Counted from the stretch's first letter, positions 1 through 9,546 are shown. The stretch is 64,000 bases of DNA from Saprospiraceae bacterium (GCA_016714985.1 JADKBS010000005.1:124001-188000), one strand, 5' to 3'. The notes: a model not told the origin generated them from the sequence alone. Program-made: numbers and translations.

Positions 1-1
1 A

Positions 2-91
2 GCTGGGCTGGAAGAGATTGCGACCTGGGCGGAAAGCAAGGTGCTCAATCGGCCTTACGTAAAATTGATGGAGGAGCGGAAACAGCGGTAA
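2..91 (+). CDS. C-terminal end of an unidentified protein (partial)
   Basis: An open frame enters from the left edge and ends at a TAA at 89-91. It encodes about 29 residues, rich in E, K and R, ending in EERKQR. It lies 36 bases upstream of the sugar-transporter start, so the two could be co-transcribed with the transporter and trehalase. Too little is present to name a family. Confidence 0.5.
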   Translation, partial: AGLEEIATWAESKVLNRPYVKLMEERKQR

Positions 92-127
92 AAGCTATAT
101 TTGTTCGAAATTCAAAACAAAGCGAGT

Positions 128-1373
128 ATGAACTCAACCAATTGGCGTGTAAAACTCTCCCTGTTCCTCAATTATTTCGTCTTCGCCATCCTGCTGAACA
201 GCGTGGGCACGGTAATACTCCAAGTACAAAACAACTATGGTGTCAGCGAGTCGTCGGCAAGCGTGCTGGAAGGGTTTAAAGACCTTAGCATTGCCATTGT
301 TTCCTTTTTTGTGGCAAGCTTCATCACTCGAATTGGCTACAAAAAAGCCATGCTCATTGCGCTCGGCATTGTAGCTATAGCTTGCCTGCTGATGCCAATA
401 GTGGGCGGTTTTGCCATGAGCAAGCTTTTGTTCGCAGCCGTGGGGACTTCCTTTGCACTCATCAAGGTCAGCGTCTATGCCACCATTGGCCTTATCACCA
501 ACGACAAGAAGGAACATGTCAGCTTTATGAGCTTTATTGAATCTTTCTTCATGGTCGGCATCCTTTGTGGCTATTTCATTTTCAGTGCTTTTGTTGATGA
601 TGCCAATCTCCAGAGTACTGCGTGGCTCAATGTCTATTACTTATTGGCGGGCCTCTCGTTTTTAGCTTTCCTGCTGCTTTGGAGCACACCCTTGGATGAA
701 TCAAAAGTGCATGTAGAACATGGTAAGCCAATGGGAAAGGATTTTTACTGAAATGTTTGGGCTGTTGGCGCAATCGCTGGTACTTGTTTTCATCGTGAGC
801 GCCTTTTTCTATGTGCTGATAGAACAGAGTATCATGAGCTGGTTGCCAACTTACAACAACAAAGTGCTGCAACTGCCTACCACGCTCAGTATCCAAATGG
901 CGAGTATCCTTGCGGCGTCCACGGCCATTGGTCGGTTTGCAGCGGGGGTGTTGCTGCGCAAATTGGATTGGTACATCGTGCTTATGGCTTGTCTCGTTGC
1001 GGCAGCAGCGTTGGTCTTGGTGGCCATCCCATTGGCAAACGGTGTTGATGGTAGCATGGTCGCTGGTTGGGGCGATGCTCCGCTGGCGGCATTTATCTTC
1101 CCACTGATAGGTTTGTTTCTGGCACCCATTTATCCTGCCATCAACAGTGCAGTGCTGAGTGCCTTGCCTCCCCGTACCCATGCCCCCATGTCAGGCCTGA
1201 TAGTCGTTTTTTCTGCCCTTGGCGGAACGACCGGCTCCATCATCACAGGTTCAATCTTTGAAAAATTTGGGGGCGAAAAAGCCTTCTATTTTTCATTGAT
1301 TCCAATCACCATTTTGGCATTAAGCCTTTTCTTTTTCAACCGTTTGCAAAAGAAAGCCATACAACAGGGATGA
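128..1373 (+). pseudogene. MFS sugar transporter, split by one frameshift
   Basis: Two overlapping frames (to 751, and 720-1373) together make one major facilitator superfamily permease of about 415 residues with some 12 hydrophobic segments. The first half carries the TM1-6 region and the second half TM7-12. Removing one T from the T5 run at 742-746 joins them smoothly (GKDF|TEMFGLL), so the break is a single-base homopolymer change and may be a sequencing error. I chose the ATG at 128 (MNSTNWRVK, just before TM1) over the upstream TTG at 101. The trehalase starts 52 bases downstream, so I infer trehalose or a related disaccharide as substrate; the sequence alone does not prove it. Other sugars in the FucP/GlcP-like branch remain possible. 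Confidence 0.75.
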
Positions 1374-1410
1374 GGGATGAAAACCGCCCCTCATCCCTCC
1401 TCCCTCACCC
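1367..1410. repeat. Short inverted repeat of GATGAGGG/CCCTCATC words
   Basis: The 52-base gap between transporter and trehalase contains GGGATGAGGGATG followed closely by CCCCTCATCCCTCCTCCCTCACCCCTCATC, forming a hairpin with a few bases of loop. The stem may act as a transcript-processing or attenuation structure. It belongs to the mirrored low-complexity repeats seen in many gaps of this window. Confidence 0.5.
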
Positions 1411-1425
1411 CTCATCACTAAACGC

Positions 1426-2916
1426 ATGAATTACATCCACGAACTCGGCCCCCTATTCCACGATGTGCAGATGGCGGCCATCCTGCCTGATGGAAAGACC
1501 TTCCCCGACTGTTTGCCAAAGGCAACCCTTCAAAGTATTGCGGAGCAATATGAGCAACAAAAAGTACAGCCAGGCTTCGACCTGAAGTCTTTTATTACAG
1601 AACACTTCGACCTGCCACCATTGGTCGGCAGCGATTTTGTCAGCAACCCTGCCCGTTCGCCGGAACAGCACGTTGAAGCACTTTGGGACGTGCTCACCAG
1701 GAAGCGGGATAAAAAACCTGCCGCCCAAAGTTCACTGCTGCCGTTGCCCAACCCGTATGTGGTGCCCGGTGGCCGTTTCCGAGAGGTGTACTACTGGGAT
1801 AGCTACTTCACCATGATTGGTCTGCGGGCGCAGGGGCGATGGGATTTAATCGAGAAGATGGTGGCCAATTTTGCTTACCTGATTCGACACTACGGCTTCA
1901 TTCCCAACGGCAACCGGAGCTATTACCTGGGCCGCTCTCAGCCCCCTTTTTTTTCTTTGATGGTCAGGCTGTTGGCCGAGCACAAAGGCCCAGCGGTTCT
2001 GGTCAGGTACAAGCCCGTATTGTTGGCGGAATACAAATTTTGGATGCCAATCGAAGAGGATAGCATACTAAGTTCAGGTATGGCCTTTGAGCATTTTGTA
2101 AACATGGGGCAAGACCATATACTGAATCGTTATTGGGATGCCTTCGATACACCCCGCCCAGAGTCGTATCGGGAAGATGTTGAACTTGCAATGACCTCCA
2201 TGCAGCCTTCCTCAGCGCTTTACAGGAACATAAGGGCTGCGGCAGAATCGGGCTGGGACTTCAGCAGCCGATGGTTTGGCGACCGGACCGGCTTCGCTGG
2301 TATCTGCACCACCGACATTTTACCCATAGACCTGAACTGCCTGATGTGGCACTTGGAGGATACCATACTTGATTGCTTTAAAATGACAGGGGACAAAAAG
2401 GGGGGCGAAAACTTCGAGGAAGCCTGTGTGTTGCGAAAGGAAGCCATCAACCGCTTTTGTTGGGATAAAACGGATGGCTTCTATTTGGACTATAATTTTA
2501 AAACTAGAATGCGGACGAACTGCCGCACACTTGCTGCCATGTTCCCGCTCTTCTTCAAGCTGGCTTCACAAGCCCAGGCTGATTTGGTTGCCGAAATCAT
2601 CGAAAAAGACTTCTTAAAACCCGGCGGCCTCGCAGCCACCCTGCTCGAAACTGGCCAGCAATGGGACGCCCCCAACGGGTGGGCACCCCTGCAGTGGATA
2701 GCCTATGTCGGCCTGAAAAACTATGGCCACGACCGTCTGGCCAACGAGGTGCGTTTTCGTTGGATAAAAACAGTGGAAAGCGTTTACCATAAAACCGGAA
2801 AGATGACCGAAAAATACAACGTCCTCAACGATTCCGCCCACGCTGGCGGCGGTGAATACGAAAACCAAGATGGGTTCGGCTGGACGAATGGCGTTTATTT
2901 AGGTATGAAGGTTTGA
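1426..2916 (+). CDS. Alpha,alpha-trehalase (GH37)
   Basis: This gene encodes a 496-residue glycoside hydrolase family 37 trehalase, which splits trehalose into two glucoses. Both family signatures are present: PGGRFREVYYWDSY at about residues 114-127 and QWDAPNGW at 412-419. The GWDFSSRW segment holds the expected catalytic acid Asp and TEKYNV the expected catalytic base Glu by comparison with E. coli TreA/TreF. There is no signal peptide, so the enzyme should be cytoplasmic, like TreF. Length is close to the usual 500-550. It follows the frameshifted MFS permease by 52 bases in the same direction, which suggests an uptake-plus-hydrolysis operon. Codons are intact throughout. Confidence 0.93.
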   Translation: MNYIHELGPLFHDVQMAAILPDGKTFPDCLPKATLQSIAEQYEQQKVQPGFDLKSFITEHFDLPPLVGSDFVSNPARSPEQHVEALWDVLTRKRDKKPAAQSSLLPLPNPYVVPGGRFREVYYWDSYFTMIGLRAQGRWDLIEKMVANFAYLIRHYGFIPNGNRSYYLGRSQPPFFSLMVRLLAEHKGPAVLVRYKPVLLAEYKFWMPIEEDSILSSGMAFEHFVNMGQDHILNRYWDAFDTPRPESYREDVELAMTSMQPSSALYRNIRAAAESGWDFSSRWFGDRTGFAGICTTDILPIDLNCLMWHLEDTILDCFKMTGDKKGGENFEEACVLRKEAINRFCWDKTDGFYLDYNFKTRMRTNCRTLAAMFPLFFKLASQAQADLVAEIIEKDFLKPGGLAATLLETGQQWDAPNGWAPLQWIAYVGLKNYGHDRLANEVRFRWIKTVESVYHKTGKMTEKYNVLNDSAHAGGGEYENQDGFGWTNGVYLGMKV

Positions 2917-2942
2917 GGTAGCCAACATACCTCCATACCCCC

Positions 2943-3836
2943 TCACCCTCCATTCACAATAGCCAGCTTGCCATCGCTGCTCACAGCCATACGGGTTATG
3001 CTGGTGATGCCCTGTTTTTTCAGGTCGGCGACATCTTGCCATTTTTTGCCCTTCACGGGGTGGTAGCGGTACAGGCGGCTGCCCTTGCCCATCACGATGG
3101 CCCCATCCTTCATCACCACAAAATCCTCGGCTCCGGGGATGGTCTTGGTAATTTCGGTGGTTTCAAGGCTGTTCTTGTCAAGGGCTTTGATGACCCAATT
3201 TTCATCATTGATTTTGTGGACAAAGACCAGCTTGCCATTGGGCGAAGTGCCGAAGCAACGGCCCACATTGGGTGAGAGGTTGGCAATGGCAGCGTCACGG
3301 GTATCGGCCATGCTGAGGTAGTTGGAGTTGCCGGAGGTCACGTTGAACAGCGCCACCTTGAACTTGTCGAGCCAGTGGTAGTACCCTACGCCACGCAGGA
3401 AGCGGAAGGAAGGCTTACCCTCGTCCTGGCGGTCGAGGGGGTACTGCCAGAGGCGCTGGGAGCGGTCGGCGTCAGCCTCCACCCGAACGACGGAAAAGTA
3501 GAGGTTGTCAGGCGTTGGCTTTGGCGAAAACTCCGACTCGGCAGTGCGGGTCATGCGCATCCTTGTCTTTGCCTGGAGGTCGAGGAGATAGATGTCCGTT
3601 TGGTTGTCCCTTGGACCTGCCGAAGCGATGAGCAGCTCGTTGTTGTTGAGGAAAGCAGGTTGGTTGTTGTAGCCACCCTTGTTGAACACCGTGAGGAACT
3701 GTGGGTCGCTCAGCGTGAGCGTTGTGTCCTGCATGGCAGTCTTGAACAGATAGATATTGCAACCTGGAAGGTCTTGGGCAATCAGGCTTGCTGCAAAAAG
3801 CCCAAGGGTAATGGAAAAGGACAGTATCTTTTTCAT
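2943..3836 (-). CDS. Secreted TolB-like beta-propeller (PD40-type) protein
   Basis: A 297-residue protein with a Sec signal peptide (MKKILSFSITLGLFAASLIAQ). The rest shows repeated WD40/PD40-like blades: FSPKPTPDNLYFS, GTSPNGKLVFVH and AVSSDGKLAIVNGG, as in the TolB C-terminal propeller. There is no enzymatic motif. It is probably a periplasmic or surface binding protein; a partner cannot be inferred from context, since it faces the trehalase tail to tail with 26 bases between them and has a long repeat-rich gap upstream. Confidence 0.7.
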   Translation of the reverse strand: MKKILSFSITLGLFAASLIAQDLPGCNIYLFKTAMQDTTLTLSDPQFLTVFNKGGYNNQPAFLNNNELLIASAGPRDNQTDIYLLDLQAKTRMRMTRTAESEFSPKPTPDNLYFSVVRVEADADRSQRLWQYPLDRQDEGKPSFRFLRGVGYYHWLDKFKVALFNVTSGNSNYLSMADTRDAAIANLSPNVGRCFGTSPNGKLVFVHKINDENWVIKALDKNSLETTEITKTIPGAEDFVVMKDGAIVMGKGSRLYRYHPVKGKKWQDVADLKKQGITSITRMAVSSDGKLAIVNGG

Positions 3837-3859
3837 GGTCGTATTTGCGAAGGTTTGTA

Positions 3860-3973
3860 AGCTGGGGTTTCAGGTTTCAGCGTTTCAGGTTTCAGGGAGC
3901 GATTGTCGAATTGTAGATGCCCTCCCTGAAACCCTTTGAAACCTGAAAACCTTTGAAACCTGAAAACCCAGCT
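3860..3973. repeat. Mirrored GTTTCAGG-word intergenic repeat
   Basis: AGCTGGGGTTTCAGG starts a run of GTTTCAGG words (3860-3899); after a 22-base spacer comes the complementary run (3922-3973) of CCTGAAAC/TTTGAAACCTGAAAA words ending in CCCAGCT. The whole forms a long imperfect hairpin upstream of the TolB-like gene. The same word recurs at 18183-18300. Confidence 0.65.
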
Positions 3974-4098
3974 ACCCTAATTTGTATTTCACGTTACAAA
4001 GGAAGTAGTTTTTCTGAAAAAAGCCTTGTTGCGTTGTTGCCCTGCAAAAAATAGCCCATTGCAAACGGTAGAATTGGAGAGATTTGCCACCGAAAGCG

Positions 4099-4257
4099 GT
4101 TTAATGGGTTTAGGAGGCTTAGGTCGTTGAATTTCTATGGTCGGTTAACCACCGATTATTTGGGGCTTTACAAAAATTGTCAAAGAGCCAGAAAGTTTAA
4201 CTATCCTAATAGTTATACCTCTTAAACCTCCTAAACCCATTCAACTTCCTAAACCTG
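4099..4257. repeat. Inverted repeat CCTCCTAAACCCATT around a 90-base spacer
   Basis: The left arm (4099-4124) contains AATGGGTTTAGGAGG and the right arm (4217-4257) CCTCCTAAACCCATT with further CTTCCTAAACC words. It occupies the 426-base divergent gap between the TolB-like gene and the sugar dehydrogenase. No other gene is visible in that gap. Confidence 0.6.
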
Positions 4258-4262
4258 ATTTC

Positions 4263-6329
4263 ATGAAAAACAACTTGACATTTCTGCTTCTCTGCTTTTT
4301 GGTCATCAACGCCTTGGCGCAAAAGCCCATCGCTTATTTGACCCAATTCGCCAACGGCTTCACCCGCCCTTGCGACATTGCTAACTGTGGCGATGACCGC
4401 CTCTTCGTGGTGGAGCAGCGGGGCCGCATCTGGATTTTGGATGCCAACGGCAACAAACTGCCAAACCCCTTCCTCGATATTGACCCAAGTGTAGGTTCCA
4501 GTGGCAACGAACAGGGCCTGCTCGGCCTTGCTTTCCATCCCAACTACCCGACCACGCCCCATTTCTATGTCAATTATACCGACAACAATGGTGACACCAA
4601 GGTGTCACGCTTCTCAATTTCCACCACCGACCCCAACCTAGCGGATCCCAGCAGCGAACTCGTGCTCCTTACCGCCGACCAGCCCTACTCCAACCATAAC
4701 GGCGGGGGCGTGAAGTTCGGCCCCGACGGATACCTCTACATCGGCCTTGGTGATGGCGGCAGCGGCGGCGATCCACAAGGCAACGGCCAAAAGAAGAACA
4801 CTTTGCTTGGCAAAATGCTCCGCATTGACGTGGACGGCGGCAACCCTTATATTGTGCCTGCCACGAACCCCTTCATCAATGACTCCAATTACCTCCCTGA
4901 AATCTGGGCGCTCGGCCTGCGCAACCCCTGGCGCTTCAGCTTCGATCGGGTCACTGGCGACCTTTGGATTGGCGACGTGGGGCAGGACGCCTGGGAGGAA
5001 ATTGACCTGCAACCTGCTGCCAGCCCCGGTGGAGAGAACTACGGCTGGCGTTGCTATGAGGGCAACCATGCCTTCAACACCAACAACTGCCTTGGTGCCT
5101 CGAATTATGTACCGGCCGTGGCAGAGTACGTTAACGGCGGAGGCGAATGCTCCGTGACGGGCGGCTTCGTCTATCGGGGTAGCAAGCACCCCATGATTTA
5201 TGGCCATTACCTCTTCACCGACTACTGCTCCGGCAAGCTTTGGTGGCTTACCCCAAACACTTCGGGCGGCTATGACCGGGAACAGTTGGCCGATTTTGTC
5301 AACAACCAAATGGTTTCTTTCGGTGAAAACCAAGCGGGCGAGCTTTTCATGCTTGGCAATGGGAATGGCCTTGTTTATAGCCTAGGCGCATGGAACTACC
5401 TTGTAAATACCGTAAATCCAGCCTGCGAGGGCATCAACGACGGCAGCATTCAAGTGCTGGTCTCCGACAATGTGACTGCCACCGTTACTTGGAGCGACGG
5501 TTTCACGGGCCCCAACCGTGACAACCTCGCCGCAGGCAATTATTCCATCACCATCACAGGCCCCGGCAATAGTTCTGCTACGCAGACCATCACGCTCGCA
5601 GCCAGCGAATCGCTCTCCGGCACGGTGACCGATGCTTCCTGCCCTGGGGCTACCGATGGCAGCATTGACCTCACATTGAACGGAAGCACCATACAACCGA
5701 GCATGGCAGGCTGGAGCGATGGCAGTTCCGACTTCGACCGCACTGGGCTTGCCGCTGGAAGTTATTCGGTCACGCTGGTAGCCCCAAGTGGCTGCCTCTT
5801 TAACCAAATGTTTACGGTTGGCTCACAATCCGGTGGCCCGATGCCCACCATCTCATTTATTGATGATACCTACCTCGTTGTCAATGGGACTTTTACCACT
5901 TATCAATGGTACGTGAACGATGAACCGATTGCGGGGGCGGACAGCACTGCTTTCAATGTATTTACTGACGGTCCAATTGGAGGTGGAATCTTTACGTTGG
6001 GCGTGACGGACGCCAATGGCTGCACGGGTTTGTCGCAGGGCATAGATATAACTTGGAACGAGGCAAGCACCCTGTCCGAGCTGACCTCGGTTTCCGTTTC
6101 CCCAAATCCATTCCAGCAAAGTCTCCAGCTTTCATTGGTATCCAAATCACCCATTGACCTTGACCTGAACCTGAAAGACCAACAAGGCCGTACCTTGCTC
6201 ACCGATCGCCTGTCCGTGAACGGAACTGCTACAAGAAGCTTCCAATTGGGCAACCTGCCAAGTGGCACCTACTTGCTCATTTTGAAAAACGACAAGGGCG
6301 AGTGGGCGCAACGATTGTTGAAACTGTAA
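4263..6329 (+). CDS. Secreted PQQ-type sugar (sorbosone/aldose) dehydrogenase with T9SS tail
   Basis: A 688-residue multidomain protein. A signal peptide (MKNNLTFLLLCFLVINALAQ) is followed by a six-bladed propeller of the glucose/sorbosone dehydrogenase family up to about residue 375. Characteristic segments are DDRLFVVEQRGRIW, EQGLLGLAFHP, NHNGGGVKFGPDGYLYIGLGDGG and LRNPWRFSFD. Then come SprB-like repeats (PACEGINDGSIQV; ASCPGATDGSIDLTL) and a type A T9SS sorting domain (VSVSPNPFQ ... GTYLLILKNDKGEW). Known members oxidise aldoses with PQQ, outside the cytoplasm. This one is probably surface-attached or released through T9SS. The gene stands alone on this strand after a repeat-filled gap. 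Cofactor and substrate are inferred from family only. Confidence 0.88.
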   Translation: MKNNLTFLLLCFLVINALAQKPIAYLTQFANGFTRPCDIANCGDDRLFVVEQRGRIWILDANGNKLPNPFLDIDPSVGSSGNEQGLLGLAFHPNYPTTPHFYVNYTDNNGDTKVSRFSISTTDPNLADPSSELVLLTADQPYSNHNGGGVKFGPDGYLYIGLGDGGSGGDPQGNGQKKNTLLGKMLRIDVDGGNPYIVPATNPFINDSNYLPEIWALGLRNPWRFSFDRVTGDLWIGDVGQDAWEEIDLQPAASPGGENYGWRCYEGNHAFNTNNCLGASNYVPAVAEYVNGGGECSVTGGFVYRGSKHPMIYGHYLFTDYCSGKLWWLTPNTSGGYDREQLADFVNNQMVSFGENQAGELFMLGNGNGLVYSLGAWNYLVNTVNPACEGINDGSIQVLVSDNVTATVTWSDGFTGPNRDNLAAGNYSITITGPGNSSATQTITLAASESLSGTVTDASCPGATDGSIDLTLNGSTIQPSMAGWSDGSSDFDRTGLAAGSYSVTLVAPSGCLFNQMFTVGSQSGGPMPTISFIDDTYLVVNGTFTTYQWYVNDEPIAGADSTAFNVFTDGPIGGGIFTLGVTDANGCTGLSQGIDITWNEASTLSELTSVSVSPNPFQQSLQLSLVSKSPIDLDLNLKDQQGRTLLTDRLSVNGTATRSFQLGNLPSGTYLLILKNDKGEWAQRLLKL

Positions 6330-6457
6330 CGGTGGTCGGAAATTTGTGCTCCCAATCCATGTTTTTTTGACATAGCAATTTATTTAGTTTGCAGTGTGTT
6401 CAATGTATTTAATGTTCAGGCTTCAGGAAAAGTCAAAAAATTATGCTAAATTCAACG

Positions 6458-6912
6458 ATGAAAATGAGCTTATCCTTTCTAATATCCTTGATGATGTTGA
6501 CAGCTTGCCACACCGTCAAAAATACAGAACCATCCACCAACTCAATATTTTTGTGGTGTTGAGAATCTCCAAAGACAAGGAGCAACGGAAAAGCGCAATC
6601 GAGTTTGTGAGTAAAACCAAAAGCCTCGGTGAAATAAAGGAAATCCCGCAGGGTCAAATTGATGCTGAAAACTTCCTGACCATTGAATTATTTGAAGGAG
6701 CAAAACGCGTTAAGACTATATTTATGCCCCATCCGCTATACAAACGTATAGAGTATTTTGATGGCAATAAATTGGCAACAAAATACGTGGAACTTGAGAA
6801 AGAAGAGTTCTTTATCAGGTTTCAGATGAGCGTTGGGAGTTCAAATAAAGTCAGGATTTCGGAAACGCTTAATGGCCTTAAGAGCACAAAATTAACAGTA
6901 ATTAAATTATAA
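6458..6912 (+). pseudogene. Small lipoprotein, frameshifted in a T run
   Basis: An ATG at 6458 opens MKMSLSFLISLMMLTAC, a clear lipoprotein signal with lipobox LTAC. The frame closes early at TGA about 100 bases on. Adding one T to the T5 run at 6548-6552 joins it to the long downstream frame that ends at 6912 with KSTKLTVIKL. The joined product is about 150 residues. The continuous alternative frame starting at GTG 6394 is longer but has no signal and an odd N-terminus, so I prefer the lipoprotein reading. The next gene starts 3 bases after its stop, so it is in an operon with the M64 peptidase. Function unknown. Confidence 0.6.
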
Positions 6913-6915
6913 AAG

Positions 6916-8325
6916 ATGAAAAAACTCATTCTCTCCTCCTTAGTTACAATTATGATAGTGCATACTGGAAATGCGCAAATATTTCAGGTGGACACCTTGC
7001 AGTACAAGGGTGCCTCCAACAAGTATATCAATATTGTCATAATGGGCGATGGCTATATGGAGGCAGAACAAAATCATTTTATTGCAGATGCCACTTATTT
7101 GTCCAATTACCTCTTTGCCCAATCGCCTTGGTCAAATTACATGAATTATTTCAACGTGTTTGCAATTAAAGTGATTTCAGCAGAATCGGGGACAAAACAC
7201 CCGAACTCGTCGGGTGATTGTGCTTCAGCGTCCCCTTCGGTTCCTGTCTCCAATCCATCCACCTATTTAGGCTGTAGTTTCGACTCTTATGGCATCCATA
7301 GATTAGTCGTGCCGACCAACACGTCGAATTTGGTCAATGTTTTGGCGACCAATATTCCCAATTATGACCAGGTACTTGTCATTGCCAATTCTCCATATTA
7401 TGGTGCAAGCGGTGGCAGCTTTGCAACTTCGACCGTAAATGAATTTAGCAATGAAATTACTTCGCATGAAATAGGGCATTCATTTGCGAACCTTGCCGAT
7501 GAATATTATGCTGGTGATATTTATGCGAGCGAAAAACCCAATATGACGCAGCAGACAAATGCGGATTTGGTTAAATGGAAGAATTGGATGGGGCACAGCG
7601 GTGTGGGCATCTACCAGCACTGTTGCGGTGGTAGTTCAGCGCTCTGGTATAAACCGCATACGAGTTGTAAAATGGAGGCACTGGGCAATGCGTTTTGCAG
7701 TGTCTGCAAGGAGGCAATTATAGAAAAAATACATTCTTTCGTAAATCCGGTCGTAAGCTACACGCCTACCGAATCAAGTATTAATTCCACTAGTCAGTTT
7801 ATAGATTTTAAACTGACTAAACTGATGAGGCCATCTCCCAACACACTGAACATCATATGGAAACTCAACGGTGTTGCCGTTTTAAGCAATCTCGATTCCA
7901 TTCAAATTGACCAAAGCACGCTCCCAGATGGCATTCATACCTTGTCGGCGACGGTAGTTGATACATCCACATTATTGCGGGTAAACAATCACGCTACAAT
8001 GCATTTCAGCACTATAACTTGGAACATCAGTAAATCGAGCACTGGCGTTCAGCTAAAAAGCGCTGGCAACAAAATTACCTGCTCCATTTTTCCTAATCCT
8101 TCCAGCGATAGGCTCAATATTTCGATAGAACTTGGGAAAAAATCCAAGGTCGCCATCCAATTGATTTCAATTGAGGGAAATTTTATCGAACAAGTTGCCA
8201 ACGAAACCCTTGTGGACAAAAACTTCATGAAAACCATCGATATCGGGCACTTGGCCAATGGCGTTTACGCCCTTGTATTTAAGCTTGGAGATTTTATACA
8301 CACACAAACTTTTGTAAAGCAATAA
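6916..8325 (+). CDS. Secreted M64 (IgA-type) metallopeptidase with T9SS tail
   Basis: The 469-residue product has a signal peptide (MKKLILSSLVTIMIVHTGNAQ), the N-terminal NIVIMGDGYMEAEQNHF segment typical of peptidase M64, and the zinc motif HEIGHSFANLADEY at residues 184-197. Both histidines, the catalytic Glu and the LxDEY extension are intact, so it should be active. The C-terminus (CSIFPNPSSDRLNIS ... NGVYALVFKLGDF) is a T9SS sorting domain. Family members include the Clostridium ramosum IgA peptidase; the real substrate here is unknown. It is probably co-transcribed with the small lipoprotein just upstream. Confidence 0.9.
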   Translation: MKKLILSSLVTIMIVHTGNAQIFQVDTLQYKGASNKYINIVIMGDGYMEAEQNHFIADATYLSNYLFAQSPWSNYMNYFNVFAIKVISAESGTKHPNSSGDCASASPSVPVSNPSTYLGCSFDSYGIHRLVVPTNTSNLVNVLATNIPNYDQVLVIANSPYYGASGGSFATSTVNEFSNEITSHEIGHSFANLADEYYAGDIYASEKPNMTQQTNADLVKWKNWMGHSGVGIYQHCCGGSSALWYKPHTSCKMEALGNAFCSVCKEAIIEKIHSFVNPVVSYTPTESSINSTSQFIDFKLTKLMRPSPNTLNIIWKLNGVAVLSNLDSIQIDQSTLPDGIHTLSATVVDTSTLLRVNNHATMHFSTITWNISKSSTGVQLKSAGNKITCSIFPNPSSDRLNISIELGKKSKVAIQLISIEGNFIEQVANETLVDKNFMKTIDIGHLANGVYALVFKLGDFIHTQTFVKQ

Positions 8326-8430
8326 TCAATAAAAAAGTATGTCGGGGTATCCCTAATATGAAAGTCGTTGAGTCAAAAGCAAGCGATAAATTGGTCATTT
8401 CCTTCCAAGACATAATTTAGACATTCCCCC

Positions 8431-9546
8431 TTAACCCACCATCAAATTGCACCCCCGCACATCCGAATTGTCGGCTCGGCCCAACACTTCGAAGCTGCCG
8501 TCGGGAAATACCCTGCCGAGGTCGTCGGTGGCGATGAAGCTGCAGGTGTCGAAATTGGCGAGGTCAATCAGGTTGAGCACCCCGGTCTTGCCTGGCTGCT
8601 GCGGGGTGAGTGGGTCGGTGATTTCACGAGTAGAAGCCCGCAGGGTGTGTGTTGGGTTGAACAGCCCATTTCCTTTGGAATAAGCTTGTGAGAACAGCTC
8701 TGTCATGCCATACTCTGAATGGATGGCAGTTGCGTTGAAGGCCATTTCAAGTTGGCCGTGCAGTTCCGGTCGGGTCAATTCCCGGCGGCGGCCTTTCATG
8801 CCGCCCGTTTCCATGATGGTTACGTGCCTAAGGTCGAGCGGGTGGCGCTCGGCGAGGTCGAGGAGGGCGAAGGAAACGCCGAGGAGGATTGCGGAACTTG
8901 TCCCGACACCTCGGGATTGGGGATTGGGGATTTCGGATTTCGGAACCTGTCCCGACACCTCGGGATTGCGGAACCTGTCCCGATACCTCGGGATTGCGGA
9001 ACCTGTCCCGATACCTCGGGATTGCGCCACGCCTTGCAACAGCGCAACCAACTCCTCAACATTATTCAAGAAAAAGCCACTGTCAGGGTGTTTTGACAAC
9101 TGAATAAAATGCTCGGCCATGACGACGAGGCTGCTACCAGTGCGCTCCAAATAAGAGGGCAGCAGTGCCAGCACGAGCCAGTCGGTGGGGTCGCCGTAGA
9201 ACTGCTGGAAGCCCCGGACAGTGTTGCGCTTGTAAAAATCGAGGTCACGCACGTAGTGGCAACTGGTGTCGGCCCCGGTGGTGCCACTACTGGTGAAGAT
9301 GGCTTGCTCTTGCCAATCGCCTGTTTTCACCACGTAGTTCTTGAAGAACTGGATGGGCAGGTAAGGGATTTGCGCCAGCGATGCAACTGATTGAATATCA
9401 ATGGCCAATAACGAAAGGAAGCGCCCATACAAGGGATTATGGGCAGCTTGGAAGCGGAATACCTCCAATGCCAATAGCTCGAACCCCTCGCCGTCGAAGG
9501 CTTCGATTTTTTGCTGGATGGCAGCTCTCTGTTCGTTGTAGGACAT
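8431..9546 (-). CDS. LuxE-like acyl-protein synthetase (ANL superfamily), with repeat-encoded insert
   Basis: A 371-residue adenylate-forming enzyme. The phosphate-binding motif TSSGTTG is at 85-91, and EYGMTELFSQAY follows the central region; both fit LuxE-type acyl-protein synthetases, which activate a carboxylic acid as acyl-AMP. The C-terminus ends in GRADNSDVRGCNLMVG. Residues about 176-219 (QSRGIGTGSAIPRYRD...) are encoded by a palindromic repeat array at 8890-9021 and interrupt the region between the motifs; without them the protein is near 327 residues, closer to LuxE-like lengths. No LuxC or luciferase gene is nearby, so a role in bioluminescence is unlikely; homologues occur in exopolysaccharide or lipid-modification settings. 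Substrate unknown. Confidence 0.8.
   Translation of the reverse strand: MSYNEQRAAIQQKIEAFDGEGFELLALEVFRFQAAHNPLYGRFLSLLAIDIQSVASLAQIPYLPIQFFKNYVVKTGDWQEQAIFTSSGTTGADTSCHYVRDLDFYKRNTVRGFQQFYGDPTDWLVLALLPSYLERTGSSLVVMAEHFIQLSKHPDSGFFLNNVEELVALLQGVAQSRGIGTGSAIPRYRDRFRNPEVSGQVPKSEIPNPQSRGVGTSSAILLGVSFALLDLAERHPLDLRHVTIMETGGMKGRRRELTRPELHGQLEMAFNATAIHSEYGMTELFSQAYSKGNGLFNPTHTLRASTREITDPLTPQQPGKTGVLNLIDLANFDTCSFIATDDLGRVFPDGSFEVLGRADNSDVRGCNLMVG
8890..9021. repeat. Four-copy palindromic repeat inside the LuxE-like gene
   Basis: Four copies of TCCCGAYACCTCGGGA lie at 8901-8916, 8950-8965, 8978-8993 and 9006-9021, separated by GATTGCGGAACCTG-type linkers and one GGATTGGGGATTTCGG stretch. Each copy is a perfect or near-perfect palindrome. 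The array keeps the host gene in frame. A related CCCGATTCTTCGGG palindrome occurs at about 61950 inside another gene. Confidence 0.8.

Noticed and set aside
8890..9021. CRISPR-like array
   Set aside because: Repeats are 16-bp palindromes with repeated, not unique, linkers, are only four in number, and lie inside a coding frame with no cas genes nearby.
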